Shown here piece by piece: positions 9,481 through 17,874 of a stretch of DNA of 64,000 nucleotides (position 1 is the stretch's first letter; each line of letters opens with the position of its first letter). The notes under the pieces are model-generated. The model did not search any database, had not been told where the DNA came from, and worked only from the letters and a program-made list of their open reading frames with translations. Source of the stretch: Pseudomonas chlororaphis (lineage in GTDB: Bacteria; Pseudomonadota; Gammaproteobacteria; Pseudomonadales; Pseudomonadaceae); assembly GCA_001023535.1 (NCBI GenBank), contig CP011020.1, positions 5,278,508 to 5,342,507 on the forward strand, read 5' to 3'. A program made the translations under genes and the position numbers.

Positions 9481-9876
9481 TCAGGGAATCAACATCTGCA
9501 CCTGCCCCGGCACGACAATCTTGATGACCCCGGCCCAGGAGCACATCAAGGTGCTGTTGGCATCGATGGCCGGCATGTTGCCCAGCAACAGGGTCGGTGG
9601 GCCGCCCGGGATCCAGGGGGTGGCGGTGGCGGGGATGCAGGGCATGGGGGTGAGCACGCCCAGGGCGGCGGCCGTGGCGGCGGCGACGGTCGGGTTGGCC
9701 AGGCTCATGCACATGCCGAACGTGGTGACGTTCACCAACGGAATGTGATCCATGATGTTCGCTGCCGGCATCCCGCCAGTCAGCATTCGGTTGATCGGCA
9801 ATACGTTGAGCACCGCTGGCGCGGCGCCGAAGCTGCATTGCAAGGTGGCGGTGCTGCAGACCTGCGGGCATCCCAT
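9481..9876 (-). CDS. PAAR-like DUF4280 protein
   Basis: 131-residue protein starting MGCPQVCSTATLQCSFG, with the N-terminal Cys-rich segment followed by small hydrophobic beta strands and several Gly-Met-Pro turns (GGMPAANIMDHIPLVNV, LLGNMPAIDANSTLMCSW). This is the DUF4280 PAAR-like family, which caps VgrG spikes or sits at the front of effector proteins. Here no toxin domain is attached. The ATG at 9876 has an AAGGAG leader nine bases away. It faces the vgrG transcript and is likely to be the tip protein for this T6SS, on its own promoter. Confidence 0.8.
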   Translation of the reverse strand: MGCPQVCSTATLQCSFGAAPAVLNVLPINRMLTGGMPAANIMDHIPLVNVTTFGMCMSLANPTVAAATAAALGVLTPMPCIPATATPWIPGGPPTLLLGNMPAIDANSTLMCSWAGVIKIVVPGQVQMLIP

Positions 9877-10049
9877 CGCGGCGACTCCTTGAAGCGACCC
9901 CGAAACCATAGCTCACCTGGACGCATCAGGCCCGCTGATTATCCAGCAACACGCTAACCTATAAGACCCTGGCGTGCTTGTGACGCCTCTCACGCGCCAT
10001 TAGATTAGCCAATGATCTATGGCCTCCAAAATAAGCAGAAGGGATAAGC

Positions 10050-11117
10050 ATGGCGTTTACTGATCAGTCCACCCGCGTGCGCGACGGTGAAGAACTCGAT
10101 GCCAGTCTGATCGACCCGTACCTCAAGGCCCACATTCCGGGCCTCACCGGTTTGCCACGGATCAGCCAGTTCCCCGGTGGCGCGTCGAACCTGACCTACC
10201 TGCTGGAGTACCCCGAACAGGAGTTCGTCCTGCGGCGCCCGCCGTTCGGCCACAAGGCCAAGTCCGCCCACGACATGGGCCGTGAATTCCGCATCCTCAA
10301 TCAGTTGCGCGAGGGGTTCCCGTACTGCCCGAAAGCCTACGTGCACTGCACCGACGAGTCGGTGATCGGTGCCGAGTTCTATGTGATGGAACGGGTCAAG
10401 GGCATCATCCTGCGTTCCGACCTGCCGCCGGAACTGGGTTTCGACGCTGCCCGCACCGAAGCGCTGTGCAAGAGTTTCATCGACCGGTTGGTGGAACTGC
10501 ACCGGGTCGACTACAACGCCTGCGGCCTGGCGGACCTGGGCAAGCCCCAAGGCTACGTGGCCCGGCAGATCCGTGGCTGGAGCGAGCGCTACGAAAAAGC
10601 CCTGACCCCCGACGCGCCGCAATGGCAGGCCGTCAAGGACTGGCTCAACGACAAGATGCCCGCCGACCACCCGACGTCCAGCATCGTGCACAACGACTAC
10701 CGCTTCGACAACGTCATCCTGGACCCCGAGAACCCGATGCAGATCATCGGCGTGCTCGACTGGGAACTGACCACTCTGGGTGATCCGCTGATGGACCTGG
10801 GCAACAGCCTCGCCTACTGGATCGAGGCCGACGACCCGGCGCCGGTGCAACTGATGCGGCGCCAGCCCAGCCACGCGCCCGGCATGCTGACCCGCCGCGA
10901 GTTCGTCGACTACTACGCCGAACGCGCCGGCATTCGCATCGACAACTTCGATTTCTACTACACCTACGGCCTGTTCCGCCTGGCCGGTATCGTCCAACAG
11001 ATCTACTACCGCTTCTACCACGGCCAGACCCAGGACAAACGCTTCGCGCAGTTCGTTCAGATGAACAAGCTGCTGGAGCAGATGAGCCTGCAGGTCATCC
11101 GCAAATCCACGCTCTGA
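10050..11117 (+). CDS. APH-family phosphotransferase (ACAD10/11 N-terminal-like)
   Basis: 355-residue cytosolic kinase-like protein. FPGGASNLTYLLE is the nucleotide-binding loop, FVLRRPP carries the ATP-binding lysine-type strand, SIVHNDYRFDNVILD is the catalytic loop and GVLDWELTTLGDPLMDLG holds the metal-binding Asp. This pattern is that of aminoglycoside-phosphotransferase-like proteins related to the N-terminal domain of human ACAD10/ACAD11, which phosphorylate 4-hydroxyacyl-CoA. A role in hydroxy-acid catabolism is therefore more likely than antibiotic resistance. An AAGGGA leader precedes the ATG. The SDR gene starts 26 bases downstream, suggesting one operon. Confidence 0.85.
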   Translation: MAFTDQSTRVRDGEELDASLIDPYLKAHIPGLTGLPRISQFPGGASNLTYLLEYPEQEFVLRRPPFGHKAKSAHDMGREFRILNQLREGFPYCPKAYVHCTDESVIGAEFYVMERVKGIILRSDLPPELGFDAARTEALCKSFIDRLVELHRVDYNACGLADLGKPQGYVARQIRGWSERYEKALTPDAPQWQAVKDWLNDKMPADHPTSSIVHNDYRFDNVILDPENPMQIIGVLDWELTTLGDPLMDLGNSLAYWIEADDPAPVQLMRRQPSHAPGMLTRREFVDYYAERAGIRIDNFDFYYTYGLFRLAGIVQQIYYRFYHGQTQDKRFAQFVQMNKLLEQMSLQVIRKSTL

Positions 11118-11142
11118 GCGCACCTATAACAAGGGAAACCGC

Positions 11143-11910
11143 ATGTCCAAGACTCAGTTGTTCGACCTCGACGGTAAAATCGCTTTCGTTTCCGGTGCCA
11201 GTCGCGGCATCGGCGAGGCCATCGCCAAGTTGCTGGCCCAGCAAGGCGCCCACGTGATCGTGTCCAGCCGCAAGCTCGACGGCTGCCAGCAGGTGGCCGA
11301 CGCCATCGTCGCCGCGGGCGGCAAGGCCACCGCCATCGCTTGCCACATCGGTGAAATGGAACAGATCAGCCAGGTCTTCGCGGGCATCCGCGAGCAGTTC
11401 GGGCGCCTGGACATCCTGGTCAACAACGCCGCCACCAACCCGCAGTTCTGCAACGTCCTGGACACGGACCTGGGCGCCTTCCAGAAAACCGTGGACGTGA
11501 ACATCCGCGGCTACTTCTTCATGTCGGTGGAAGCCGGCAAGTTGATGCGCGAGAACGGCGGCGGCAGCATCATCAACGTGGCGTCGATCAACGGCATCTC
11601 GCCGGGGATCTTCCAGGGCATCTATTCGGTGACCAAGGCGGCGGTGATCAACATGACCAAGGTCTTCGCCAAGGAATGCGCGCAGTTCGGCATCCGCTGC
11701 AACGCCCTGCTGCCGGGCCTGACCGACACCAAGTTCGCCTCGGCGCTGGTCAAGAACGACAGCATCCTCAAGACCGCCCTGGCCCAGATCCCGCTCAAGC
11801 GCGTGGCCGACCCGAGCGAAATGGCTGGCACGGTGTTGTACCTGGCCAGCGACGCGTCGAGCTACACCACGGGCGTGGCGCTGAATGTGGATGGCGGGTT
11901 TCTTTCCTGA
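11143..11910 (+). CDS. Short-chain dehydrogenase/reductase
   Basis: 255-residue classical SDR. It has the Rossmann glycine motif SGASRGIGEA near residue 20, the NNAA motif, the catalytic Ser-Tyr-x3-Lys set (NVASINGISPG then GIYSVTKAAV) and the C-terminal VDGGF. The protein is expected to be a cytosolic NAD(P)-dependent oxidoreductase acting on a hydroxy or keto substrate. It follows the ACAD10-like kinase closely, so the two probably work on the same acyl or hydroxyacyl compounds. The substrate cannot be named from sequence. Confidence 0.9.
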   Translation: MSKTQLFDLDGKIAFVSGASRGIGEAIAKLLAQQGAHVIVSSRKLDGCQQVADAIVAAGGKATAIACHIGEMEQISQVFAGIREQFGRLDILVNNAATNPQFCNVLDTDLGAFQKTVDVNIRGYFFMSVEAGKLMRENGGGSIINVASINGISPGIFQGIYSVTKAAVINMTKVFAKECAQFGIRCNALLPGLTDTKFASALVKNDSILKTALAQIPLKRVADPSEMAGTVLYLASDASSYTTGVALNVDGGFLS

Positions 11911-11928
11911 TACCCGCATATCCCAGAT

Positions 11929-12153
11929 GTGGGAACGGGCTTGCCCGCGAAAGCGGTGTGTCAGTCGATGGAGATATTGGATAGACGGGCCTCTTCGCGG
12001 GCAAGCCCGCTCCCACAGGTTGATCCTGGGCGTGCACAGGATGTGTGTTCACCGTACATCCCTTGTGGGAGCGGGCTTGCCCGCGAAAGCGGTGTGTCAG
12101 TCGATGGAGATGCTGGATAGCCCGGGCCTCTTCGCGGGCAAGCCCGCTCCCAC
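11929..12153. repeat. Two tandem REPINs spaced 136 bases apart
   Basis: Two inverted REP pairs, at about 11929-12016 and 12065-12153, each begin GTGGGA(A/G)CGGGCTTGCCCGCG and end with its inverted copy. The inner spacers are nearly identical (both contain AGCGGTGTGTCAGTCGATGG), so the unit was duplicated. The gap 11911-12259 otherwise holds only the promoter region of the next gene. Confidence 0.85.
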
Positions 12154-12174
12154 AGAGATTTTCCATTGCATCAA

Positions 12175-12217
12175 TGAATATTTATTCCAATATTTGCAAT
12201 TAGGGAATTTTTATTCC
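12175..12217. promoter_or_regulatory. Candidate IolR operators in front of the Gfo/Idh gene
   Basis: A perfect GGAA-N6-TTCC palindrome lies at 12204-12217 (GGAATTTTTATTCC). A one-mismatch copy, TGAA-N6-TTCC, lies at 12175-12188, 29 bases away centre to centre. GGAA-N6-TTCC is the site described for the RpiR-type inositol repressor IolR in Sinorhizobium. The same palindrome occurs at 40251-40264 and 50977-50990 beside the inositol genes. Binding is inference. Confidence 0.6.
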
Positions 12218-12220
12218 ATA

Positions 12221-12256
12221 AAGAGCCCTCTGACAATAACAACTCAAAGGGCTCTT
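12221..12256 (+). promoter_or_regulatory. Inverted repeat overlapping the ribosome binding site
   Basis: AAGAGCCCT at 12221-12229 is repeated in inverse as AGGGCTCTT at 12248-12256, with an 18-base loop. The right arm contains the AAGGG ribosome binding site of the gene starting at 12260. It could form a translation-limiting hairpin or be a protein-binding site; no direct evidence distinguishes these. Confidence 0.5.
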
Positions 12257-12259
12257 CTC

Positions 12260-13375
12260 ATGCGCGAAATCGGCATCGGTCTGATTGGCACCGGCTTCAT
12301 GGGCCGTGCCCATGCCTTGGCGTTCCACCAGGCCAAGGCGGTCTTTGACCTTCCCCACCCCCTGACATTGGCGGCCCTGGCCGACGCCGACCCGCAGCGC
12401 GCCCGGCAATGCGCACAGAGCTGGGGCTTCGAGACGGCCCACAGTGACTGGCAACGGTTGATCGCAGACCCCAAGGTCAATCTGGTCGCTATCACCACCC
12501 CCAACCATTTGCACTTCCCCATGGCCATGGCGGCGCTGGCGGTGGGCAAACCCGTGTATTGCGAGAAGCCCCTGGCCGTGTCCCTCGACCAGGCCGACCA
12601 GATGCGCCAGGCGGCCAAGGCGGCGGGCGTGGTCACCCGGGTCGGCTACAACTACCAGCACAACCCGATCATCCAGTTGGCGCGGGAGATCATCCTGCGC
12701 GGAGAGCTGGGCTCGATCGTCAGTTTCCAGGGCGAGTTCAGCGAAGACTTCATGGCCAACCCGGCCTCGCCCTGGTCATGGCGCTGCGAAGCGGCCCACG
12801 CCGGCGGTGCCCTGGCGGACCTGGGCAGCCATTTGCTGGCGATGGCCCGGCATCTGCTGGGCGATGTCGAGGCGGTGTGTGCCGTCAGCCAGACCGTGCA
12901 CACCCAGCGCCCCGCCAGCGCCGGCAATCGCGAACAGCGCACCATCGCGGTGGACGACCATGTGCACGCGCTGCTGCGCTTCGCCAATGGCGCCTGTGGC
13001 ACGGTGAGCAGCAGTTGGCTCAAGCACGGCTACAAGAACCACCTGGCCTTCGAGATCAGCGGCACCCTCGGCACCTTGGCGTTCGATCAGGAACGGCTCA
13101 ATGAACTGCGCCTGTGCCGCGCCGGCGAAACCGGGTTCCAGCGCCTGCTGGCCGGCCCGGACCTCCCCGGCTACGCCGCCTTCAGCCCGGCCGCCGGGCA
13201 CCAGTTGGGCTACAACGAACTGAAAACGCTGGAGGTGCAGGAACTGCTCATGGCCCTGGCCGGCGAAGCGGGCCACGGCACGGACTTCGAAGAGGCCTGG
13301 GCGGTGGAACGCCTGGCCGCGGCGATTCGCCTCGCGGCGCGGGAGCAGCGTTGGGTCAACGTGGATGAACAATGA
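12260..13375 (+). CDS. Gfo/Idh/MocA-family oxidoreductase, possible inositol-regulon member
   Basis: 371-residue NAD(P)-dependent dehydrogenase. The Rossmann motif is GLIGTGFMGRAHA near residue 7, the family's catalytic EKP motif follows in PVYCEKPLAVS, and the C-terminal substrate domain includes HAGGALADLGSHLLAMARHLLG. The ATG at 12260 begins at the conserved N-terminus; the frame is open far upstream through the REP repeats, which is not coding. IolG, scyllo-inositol and other sugar dehydrogenases belong here. The operator-like palindromes in front suggest control by the same repressor as the iol cluster. The substrate is unknown; an inositol isomer is a reasonable guess. Confidence 0.88.
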   Translation: MREIGIGLIGTGFMGRAHALAFHQAKAVFDLPHPLTLAALADADPQRARQCAQSWGFETAHSDWQRLIADPKVNLVAITTPNHLHFPMAMAALAVGKPVYCEKPLAVSLDQADQMRQAAKAAGVVTRVGYNYQHNPIIQLAREIILRGELGSIVSFQGEFSEDFMANPASPWSWRCEAAHAGGALADLGSHLLAMARHLLGDVEAVCAVSQTVHTQRPASAGNREQRTIAVDDHVHALLRFANGACGTVSSSWLKHGYKNHLAFEISGTLGTLAFDQERLNELRLCRAGETGFQRLLAGPDLPGYAAFSPAAGHQLGYNELKTLEVQELLMALAGEAGHGTDFEEAWAVERLAAAIRLAAREQRWVNVDEQ

Positions 13376-13409
13376 GCGGTTGAGCCCCGGCTGTAGATAA
13401 ACGGCGCTC

Positions 13410-13440
13410 GTGCGGGGGGATATACCTCCCGCACCATTTT
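13410..13440 (+). terminator. Rho-independent terminator after the Gfo/Idh gene
   Basis: GTGCGGG and CCCGCAC form a GC-rich stem around a short loop, followed by CATTTTCTT. It lies 35 bases after the stop at 13375 and separates this gene from the Tc toxin genes. Confidence 0.75.
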
Positions 13441-13542
13441 CTTATTCCATTGATGGCTAGAAGACTGTCAACTCTGACAGTGGCTGGAGAGCCCCTGATC
13501 CGTGCAACATTAGCGCTCTGCACACCCGCACAGAGCCTGGCG

Positions 13543-16500
13543 ATGGATCAACCGGACCGCTTGAGCATCACCCCTCCTTCACTGCCGAAGGGCGGCGGTG
13601 CCATTCAGAGCATCGGCAGCGGCTGGGGCGAAGTGGGCTCCACCGGCAAGGCGTTTTACGACTTGCCACTGCCAATCTCTCCAGGGCGCGGTTTCGCCCC
13701 GGCCCTGCAGCTCGGTTACGGCAGCAGCGTGGGCAACAGCTTGTTCGGGATCGGCTGGGTGCTGTCGCTGGGCTGCGTGGCACGGCGCACAAGCAAAGGG
13801 GTCCCGGCCTACACCGATGACGATGTCACGCTCGGCCCGGACGGCACCGTCTGGATGCCGGAACGCGACGATGACGCACAGATCATCCGCCGACCGGTGG
13901 ACACCTATCAAGGCCTGGAACTGGGCACGGTCTATCAGGTGGCGCGCTATTTCCCACGCATCGAGGGCACCTTCGAACGGATTGAACATTGGCGCTCAGC
14001 CGAAGACCACCCAGGATTCTGGTTGATTCACGGGGCCGACGGCAGCCTGCACTTGTACGGCTTCAACGCCTCCTCACGCAGCACCGACCTCGAAGACGCG
14101 CTGCGTGTCGGCGAGTGGCTGCTGGAGGAAAGCCTCAATGCCCATGGCGAACATATCCTTTATGAATACGCTGGCGAAGATCATGCTGGCATGCCCGCCG
14201 ATACGCCCCGCGACTTTCGCGCGCAGTGCTACCTGAGCCGAGTGCGCTATGGCAATGCCGAGGCGAACGCTCACCTTTATCACTGGGCACCGACAGCACT
14301 CCGGCAAGCTCGCTGGCACTTCGACCTGATCTTCGATTATGGCGAACGCGACACCGGGCTGACGGACATTCCCGAGTACGAGCCGACGGGCGAGTGGCCC
14401 GTGCGCAGTGATCCTTTCGCCACCTACGGCTATGGCTTCCTGCTGGGCAACCTGCGCCTGTGCCGGCAAGTGCTGATGTTCCACCAGTTCGCCGAGCTGG
14501 GGAGCGCACCGCTGCTGGTGCAACGGCTGTTATTTGAGTACCACACCACGGACCTGGGCTACAGCCTGCTGTGCGCCGCGCACCAGCAAGGCTACGACCA
14601 GCAGGGCCGAATCGAGTCGCGCCCACCGGTGGCGTTCAGCTATTCGGCATTTTCGACCGAAGCCACCGAGTATCAGCCATTCGATGCCATGCCTGGCCTC
14701 AACGACGGCCAGCAATATCAGTTGGTTGACCTGTATGGCGAGGGTATCCCCGGCGTGCTCTATCGCAGCGACAAGGCTTGGTACTATCGCGAGCCGCTGC
14801 GCGCGCAAACGGCGCACACCGCTGATGAAGTGAGCTACGACACTTGGAAACGCCTGGATGCCATACCGGTGATGGACACCCGCAAACCGGTGCGCCAGTC
14901 ACTGATGGACCTCACCGGCGATGGCCGACTGGATTGGGTGATCGCACAACCCGGCGTGAGTGGCTTTTTCACCCTCACCCCGGATCGCCACTGGTCGACG
15001 TTCGTCGCCTTCGGCGCCTTCCCCGTGGAGTTCTTCCATCCGCAAAGCCAACTGGCCGACCTGATGGGCGGTGGTTTGTCCGACCTGGCCTTGATCGGCC
15101 CACGCAGCGTGCGGTTGTATGCCAACCGTCGAGAGGAAGGCTTTGCAGCAGGCCAGGATGTCACGCACTTCGTCGAAACGGCCCCCGACGATCGCTTGCC
15201 CCTGTTGAGCCAGACGCAGACCGAATTGGTGGCCTTCAGTGATGTGCTGGGCACAGGCCAGCAACATCTGGTGCGCATTCGCCACAACGAAATCGTCTGC
15301 TGGCCCAATCGCGGCCACGGTCGCTTCGACCCGGGCATTCACCTCGCAAACCTCCCCTACGCCTACAAATCTTTCGACGCTTCGCGGGTACTGCTTGCCG
15401 ATCTGGACGGTTCCGGCGCCGCCGACCTGATCTATCTCACCCACGAACACGCTGAAATCTTCATGAACCGCACCGGCATGGGGTTCGAGACCACCCCACG
15501 GATCCTGCCCTGGCCACCGGGCGTGCGTTATGACCGACTGTGCCAAGTCAGCGCCGCCGATTTGCAAGGCCTCGGCTGTTCCAGCCTGGTGCTGACCGTA
15601 CCGCACATGAAGCCCCAACATTGGCGATGCGATTTTGTCCAGGCCAAGCCGTACCTGCTGCACCGCACGAACAACAATATGGGCGCGGCCGGCGAGGTGA
15701 TCTACCGCAGCTCGGCCCAGGAATGGCTCGATGAGAAAAAGGCCTTGCTGGCCGCGAACCTGGAGGTCGCCAGCCATGTGCCGTTTCCGATGCCCGTGTC
15801 CGTCCGGCAGATCCAGTTGGATGAAATCACCGGCAATCAACTGACCCAATGCTTTGAATACCGACAGGGCTTTTACGACGGCCAGGAACGCGAGTTCCGC
15901 GGCTTTGGCCTGGTCATGCAAACCGACAGCGAAACCACCGGTGACGAACAACACCAGGCCGGCTTTACCGCGCCGGTGCTGCGCAAGAGCTGGTTTCACA
16001 CCGGGCGCATGCCCGACCTGCCGGGGCTCGATTACGACCCTTCGGACAACGCGGCGGTGCCCTTGGGCAGCGCCCTGCTGCTGGCTGCCAAAAGTGACGC
16101 AAAGGACGAAATCATCAGCGACGCCAATGACGAGACCTTGCACGACATGGCCTACGCATTGGCAGGCAGTCCGCTACGGGTGGAGGTATTCGGCCCCGAC
16201 GATGACCCGCTGCAAGCCCGGCCCTATTCGGTGCAGCAATCCCGATACGCCGTGCGCCTGTTGCAACTGCGCGACGAGCACCAGCCCTATTGCAGGATGC
16301 AGCCGCTGGAGTTGGAGTCGATCGCCTACACCTACGAACGCCAACCCGACGACCCGCGCTGTCAGCACCACATCAACCTGGCCTGGGATTCCTACGGGGG
16401 ATTGATCCATGACGTGACCGTCCACTATGCCCGGCGCAAGGATATCAATGACGAACCGCCGTTCAGCGAAGCCCATGAGCAAACCTGGTGGCGGGCCGCC

Positions 16501-17874
16501 CACGACGACGCGCAGCGCTTTCACTACCTGGAGGAAAACCGGGCCCGGTTCATTCATCTGGACGATCCACAAGCCGTTCGCCGGAGCTTGCCCTACCTGT
16601 CCCGTGGCAACGTCCTGGTTCTGCCAAAGACCGCGTTGCCACCGCAAGACATCCGTTACGAAGGCCTGCTCGAGCGCCTCGATGCACCGGCCTCGGACGA
16701 CTGGCCGCGAGTCCTGAGCGCACTGGCCGAACAGCGCTATCAACACGCCGGCCAGACACTGCCGGCTGGCCAGGCCAGTTTCGAGGCACTGGCCGACTAC
16801 CTTGAAACCGCCGAATTGGATGAGACGGCGCTCCAGGCCTATGCGGCGGTGCTCAGCCCCGATGAGTTGGCGGAAAAACTACCCAGGCTCGGCTACCGCC
16901 CCATGGTCGCCGCACTGCCGCCGGAACCGGACCGGATGTTGTGGTCGACGCGCAAGGGTTTCATGACCTACGCCGCACTGGAGGGGTTCTACCGATTGAT
17001 CAGCGTCCGCCCCACTGAAAGCCAGGGGCCGACGGACGTTGTGTTCGATCCCTATCATTGCCTGCCGCTCAGCGTCACCACCGCTGACGGATGCAGCACA
17101 CGCGTGGCCGAAGCTGACTATCGGTTCCTGTTGCCCCGGCGCATCGTCGATCCGAACCAGAACACCCAGGAAGCTTGCTTTGACGGCTTCGGTGAACTGT
17201 TGGCCAGCAGTTTCCATGGCACTGAGCGTGGCATCGAGGTCGGGTTCGACCCGATAGACGAGTACCAGCCGGTCATCCGTTTGCCCGCCGAAGCCATCGC
17301 CGCCCCCGACGCCGCCCTGCAAGGCGCGGCCAGCGTCTGTTTTCGCGATGCCTTCAGTTGGATGCAGCGCCGTGAACCGGTCCACGTGGCCATCCTGCAA
17401 GCCGACCGCTACCCGCACCCACCGGACAATCCCGGACGCAAAATCCGTATCGCCGTGCAGTGCTGGGATGGCTTTGGCCGCCGCCTGCAGAGCAAGCAGA
17501 AGGTCGAGCCAGGCATGGCCTATCAGATTGACGAGGACGGTGGCCTGGTGCTTGACGACGACCAGCCGGTGAGCGCGCCGGCCGCCGAGCGCTGGCGGGT
17601 CAGTGAACGGGTCGAATACAACAACAAAGGGCTGGCGGTGCGCGCCTACCGGCCGTACTTCGCCGATGGCTATCGCTACGTCAACGATGAATCGTTTCGT
17701 CGGTTCGGCCATTGCGACCAGCAGTTCTACGACCCTCTCGGGCGCCCGACCCTGACGATCACCGCCATGGGTTATTGGCGGCGTCAACGTTACCTGGGGT
17801 GGTACGGCATTGCCGAGGATGAGAATGACACGTTGGAAGAATCCCGGTTGAACAAGGCGTCGGGGGGGGCATGA
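13543..17874 (+). CDS. Tc toxin B component (TcaC/TcdB-like, SpvB domain)
   Basis: 1443-residue protein that with TccC forms the hollow cocoon holding the toxic C-terminus in ABC-type Tc toxins. The N-terminus ITPPSLPKGGGAIQSIG is the conserved SpvB start. LMDLTGDGRLDWV, LADLMGGGLSDLALIGPRSVRLYAN and LLADLDGSGAADLIYL are the beta-propeller repeats that dock onto TcA. The EREFRGFG segment and C-terminal EDENDT also match TcdB proteins. The ATG at 13543 aligns with known N-termini, though the frame is open to 13450 and the leader is weak. It overlaps tccC by four bases. No TcA gene is in the window. Confidence 0.93.
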   Translation: MDQPDRLSITPPSLPKGGGAIQSIGSGWGEVGSTGKAFYDLPLPISPGRGFAPALQLGYGSSVGNSLFGIGWVLSLGCVARRTSKGVPAYTDDDVTLGPDGTVWMPERDDDAQIIRRPVDTYQGLELGTVYQVARYFPRIEGTFERIEHWRSAEDHPGFWLIHGADGSLHLYGFNASSRSTDLEDALRVGEWLLEESLNAHGEHILYEYAGEDHAGMPADTPRDFRAQCYLSRVRYGNAEANAHLYHWAPTALRQARWHFDLIFDYGERDTGLTDIPEYEPTGEWPVRSDPFATYGYGFLLGNLRLCRQVLMFHQFAELGSAPLLVQRLLFEYHTTDLGYSLLCAAHQQGYDQQGRIESRPPVAFSYSAFSTEATEYQPFDAMPGLNDGQQYQLVDLYGEGIPGVLYRSDKAWYYREPLRAQTAHTADEVSYDTWKRLDAIPVMDTRKPVRQSLMDLTGDGRLDWVIAQPGVSGFFTLTPDRHWSTFVAFGAFPVEFFHPQSQLADLMGGGLSDLALIGPRSVRLYANRREEGFAAGQDVTHFVETAPDDRLPLLSQTQTELVAFSDVLGTGQQHLVRIRHNEIVCWPNRGHGRFDPGIHLANLPYAYKSFDASRVLLADLDGSGAADLIYLTHEHAEIFMNRTGMGFETTPRILPWPPGVRYDRLCQVSAADLQGLGCSSLVLTVPHMKPQHWRCDFVQAKPYLLHRTNNNMGAAGEVIYRSSAQEWLDEKKALLAANLEVASHVPFPMPVSVRQIQLDEITGNQLTQCFEYRQGFYDGQEREFRGFGLVMQTDSETTGDEQHQAGFTAPVLRKSWFHTGRMPDLPGLDYDPSDNAAVPLGSALLLAAKSDAKDEIISDANDETLHDMAYALAGSPLRVEVFGPDDDPLQARPYSVQQSRYAVRLLQLRDEHQPYCRMQPLELESIAYTYERQPDDPRCQHHINLAWDSYGGLIHDVTVHYARRKDINDEPPFSEAHEQTWWRAAHDDAQRFHYLEENRARFIHLDDPQAVRRSLPYLSRGNVLVLPKTALPPQDIRYEGLLERLDAPASDDWPRVLSALAEQRYQHAGQTLPAGQASFEALADYLETAELDETALQAYAAVLSPDELAEKLPRLGYRPMVAALPPEPDRMLWSTRKGFMTYAALEGFYRLISVRPTESQGPTDVVFDPYHCLPLSVTTADGCSTRVAEADYRFLLPRRIVDPNQNTQEACFDGFGELLASSFHGTERGIEVGFDPIDEYQPVIRLPAEAIAAPDAALQGAASVCFRDAFSWMQRREPVHVAILQADRYPHPPDNPGRKIRIAVQCWDGFGRRLQSKQKVEPGMAYQIDEDGGLVLDDDQPVSAPAAERWRVSERVEYNNKGLAVRAYRPYFADGYRYVNDESFRRFGHCDQQFYDPLGRPTLTITAMGYWRRQRYLGWYGIAEDENDTLEESRLNKASGGA

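Noticed and set aside
10050..11117. Aminoglycoside resistance gene
   Set aside because: The kinase motifs are APH-like, but the sequence matches the ACAD10/11-type group and is paired with an SDR, so a catabolic role is more likely.
11885..12259. Long N-terminal extension of the Gfo/Idh gene
   Set aside because: It runs through two REPINs; the conserved N-terminus and ribosome binding site are at 12260.
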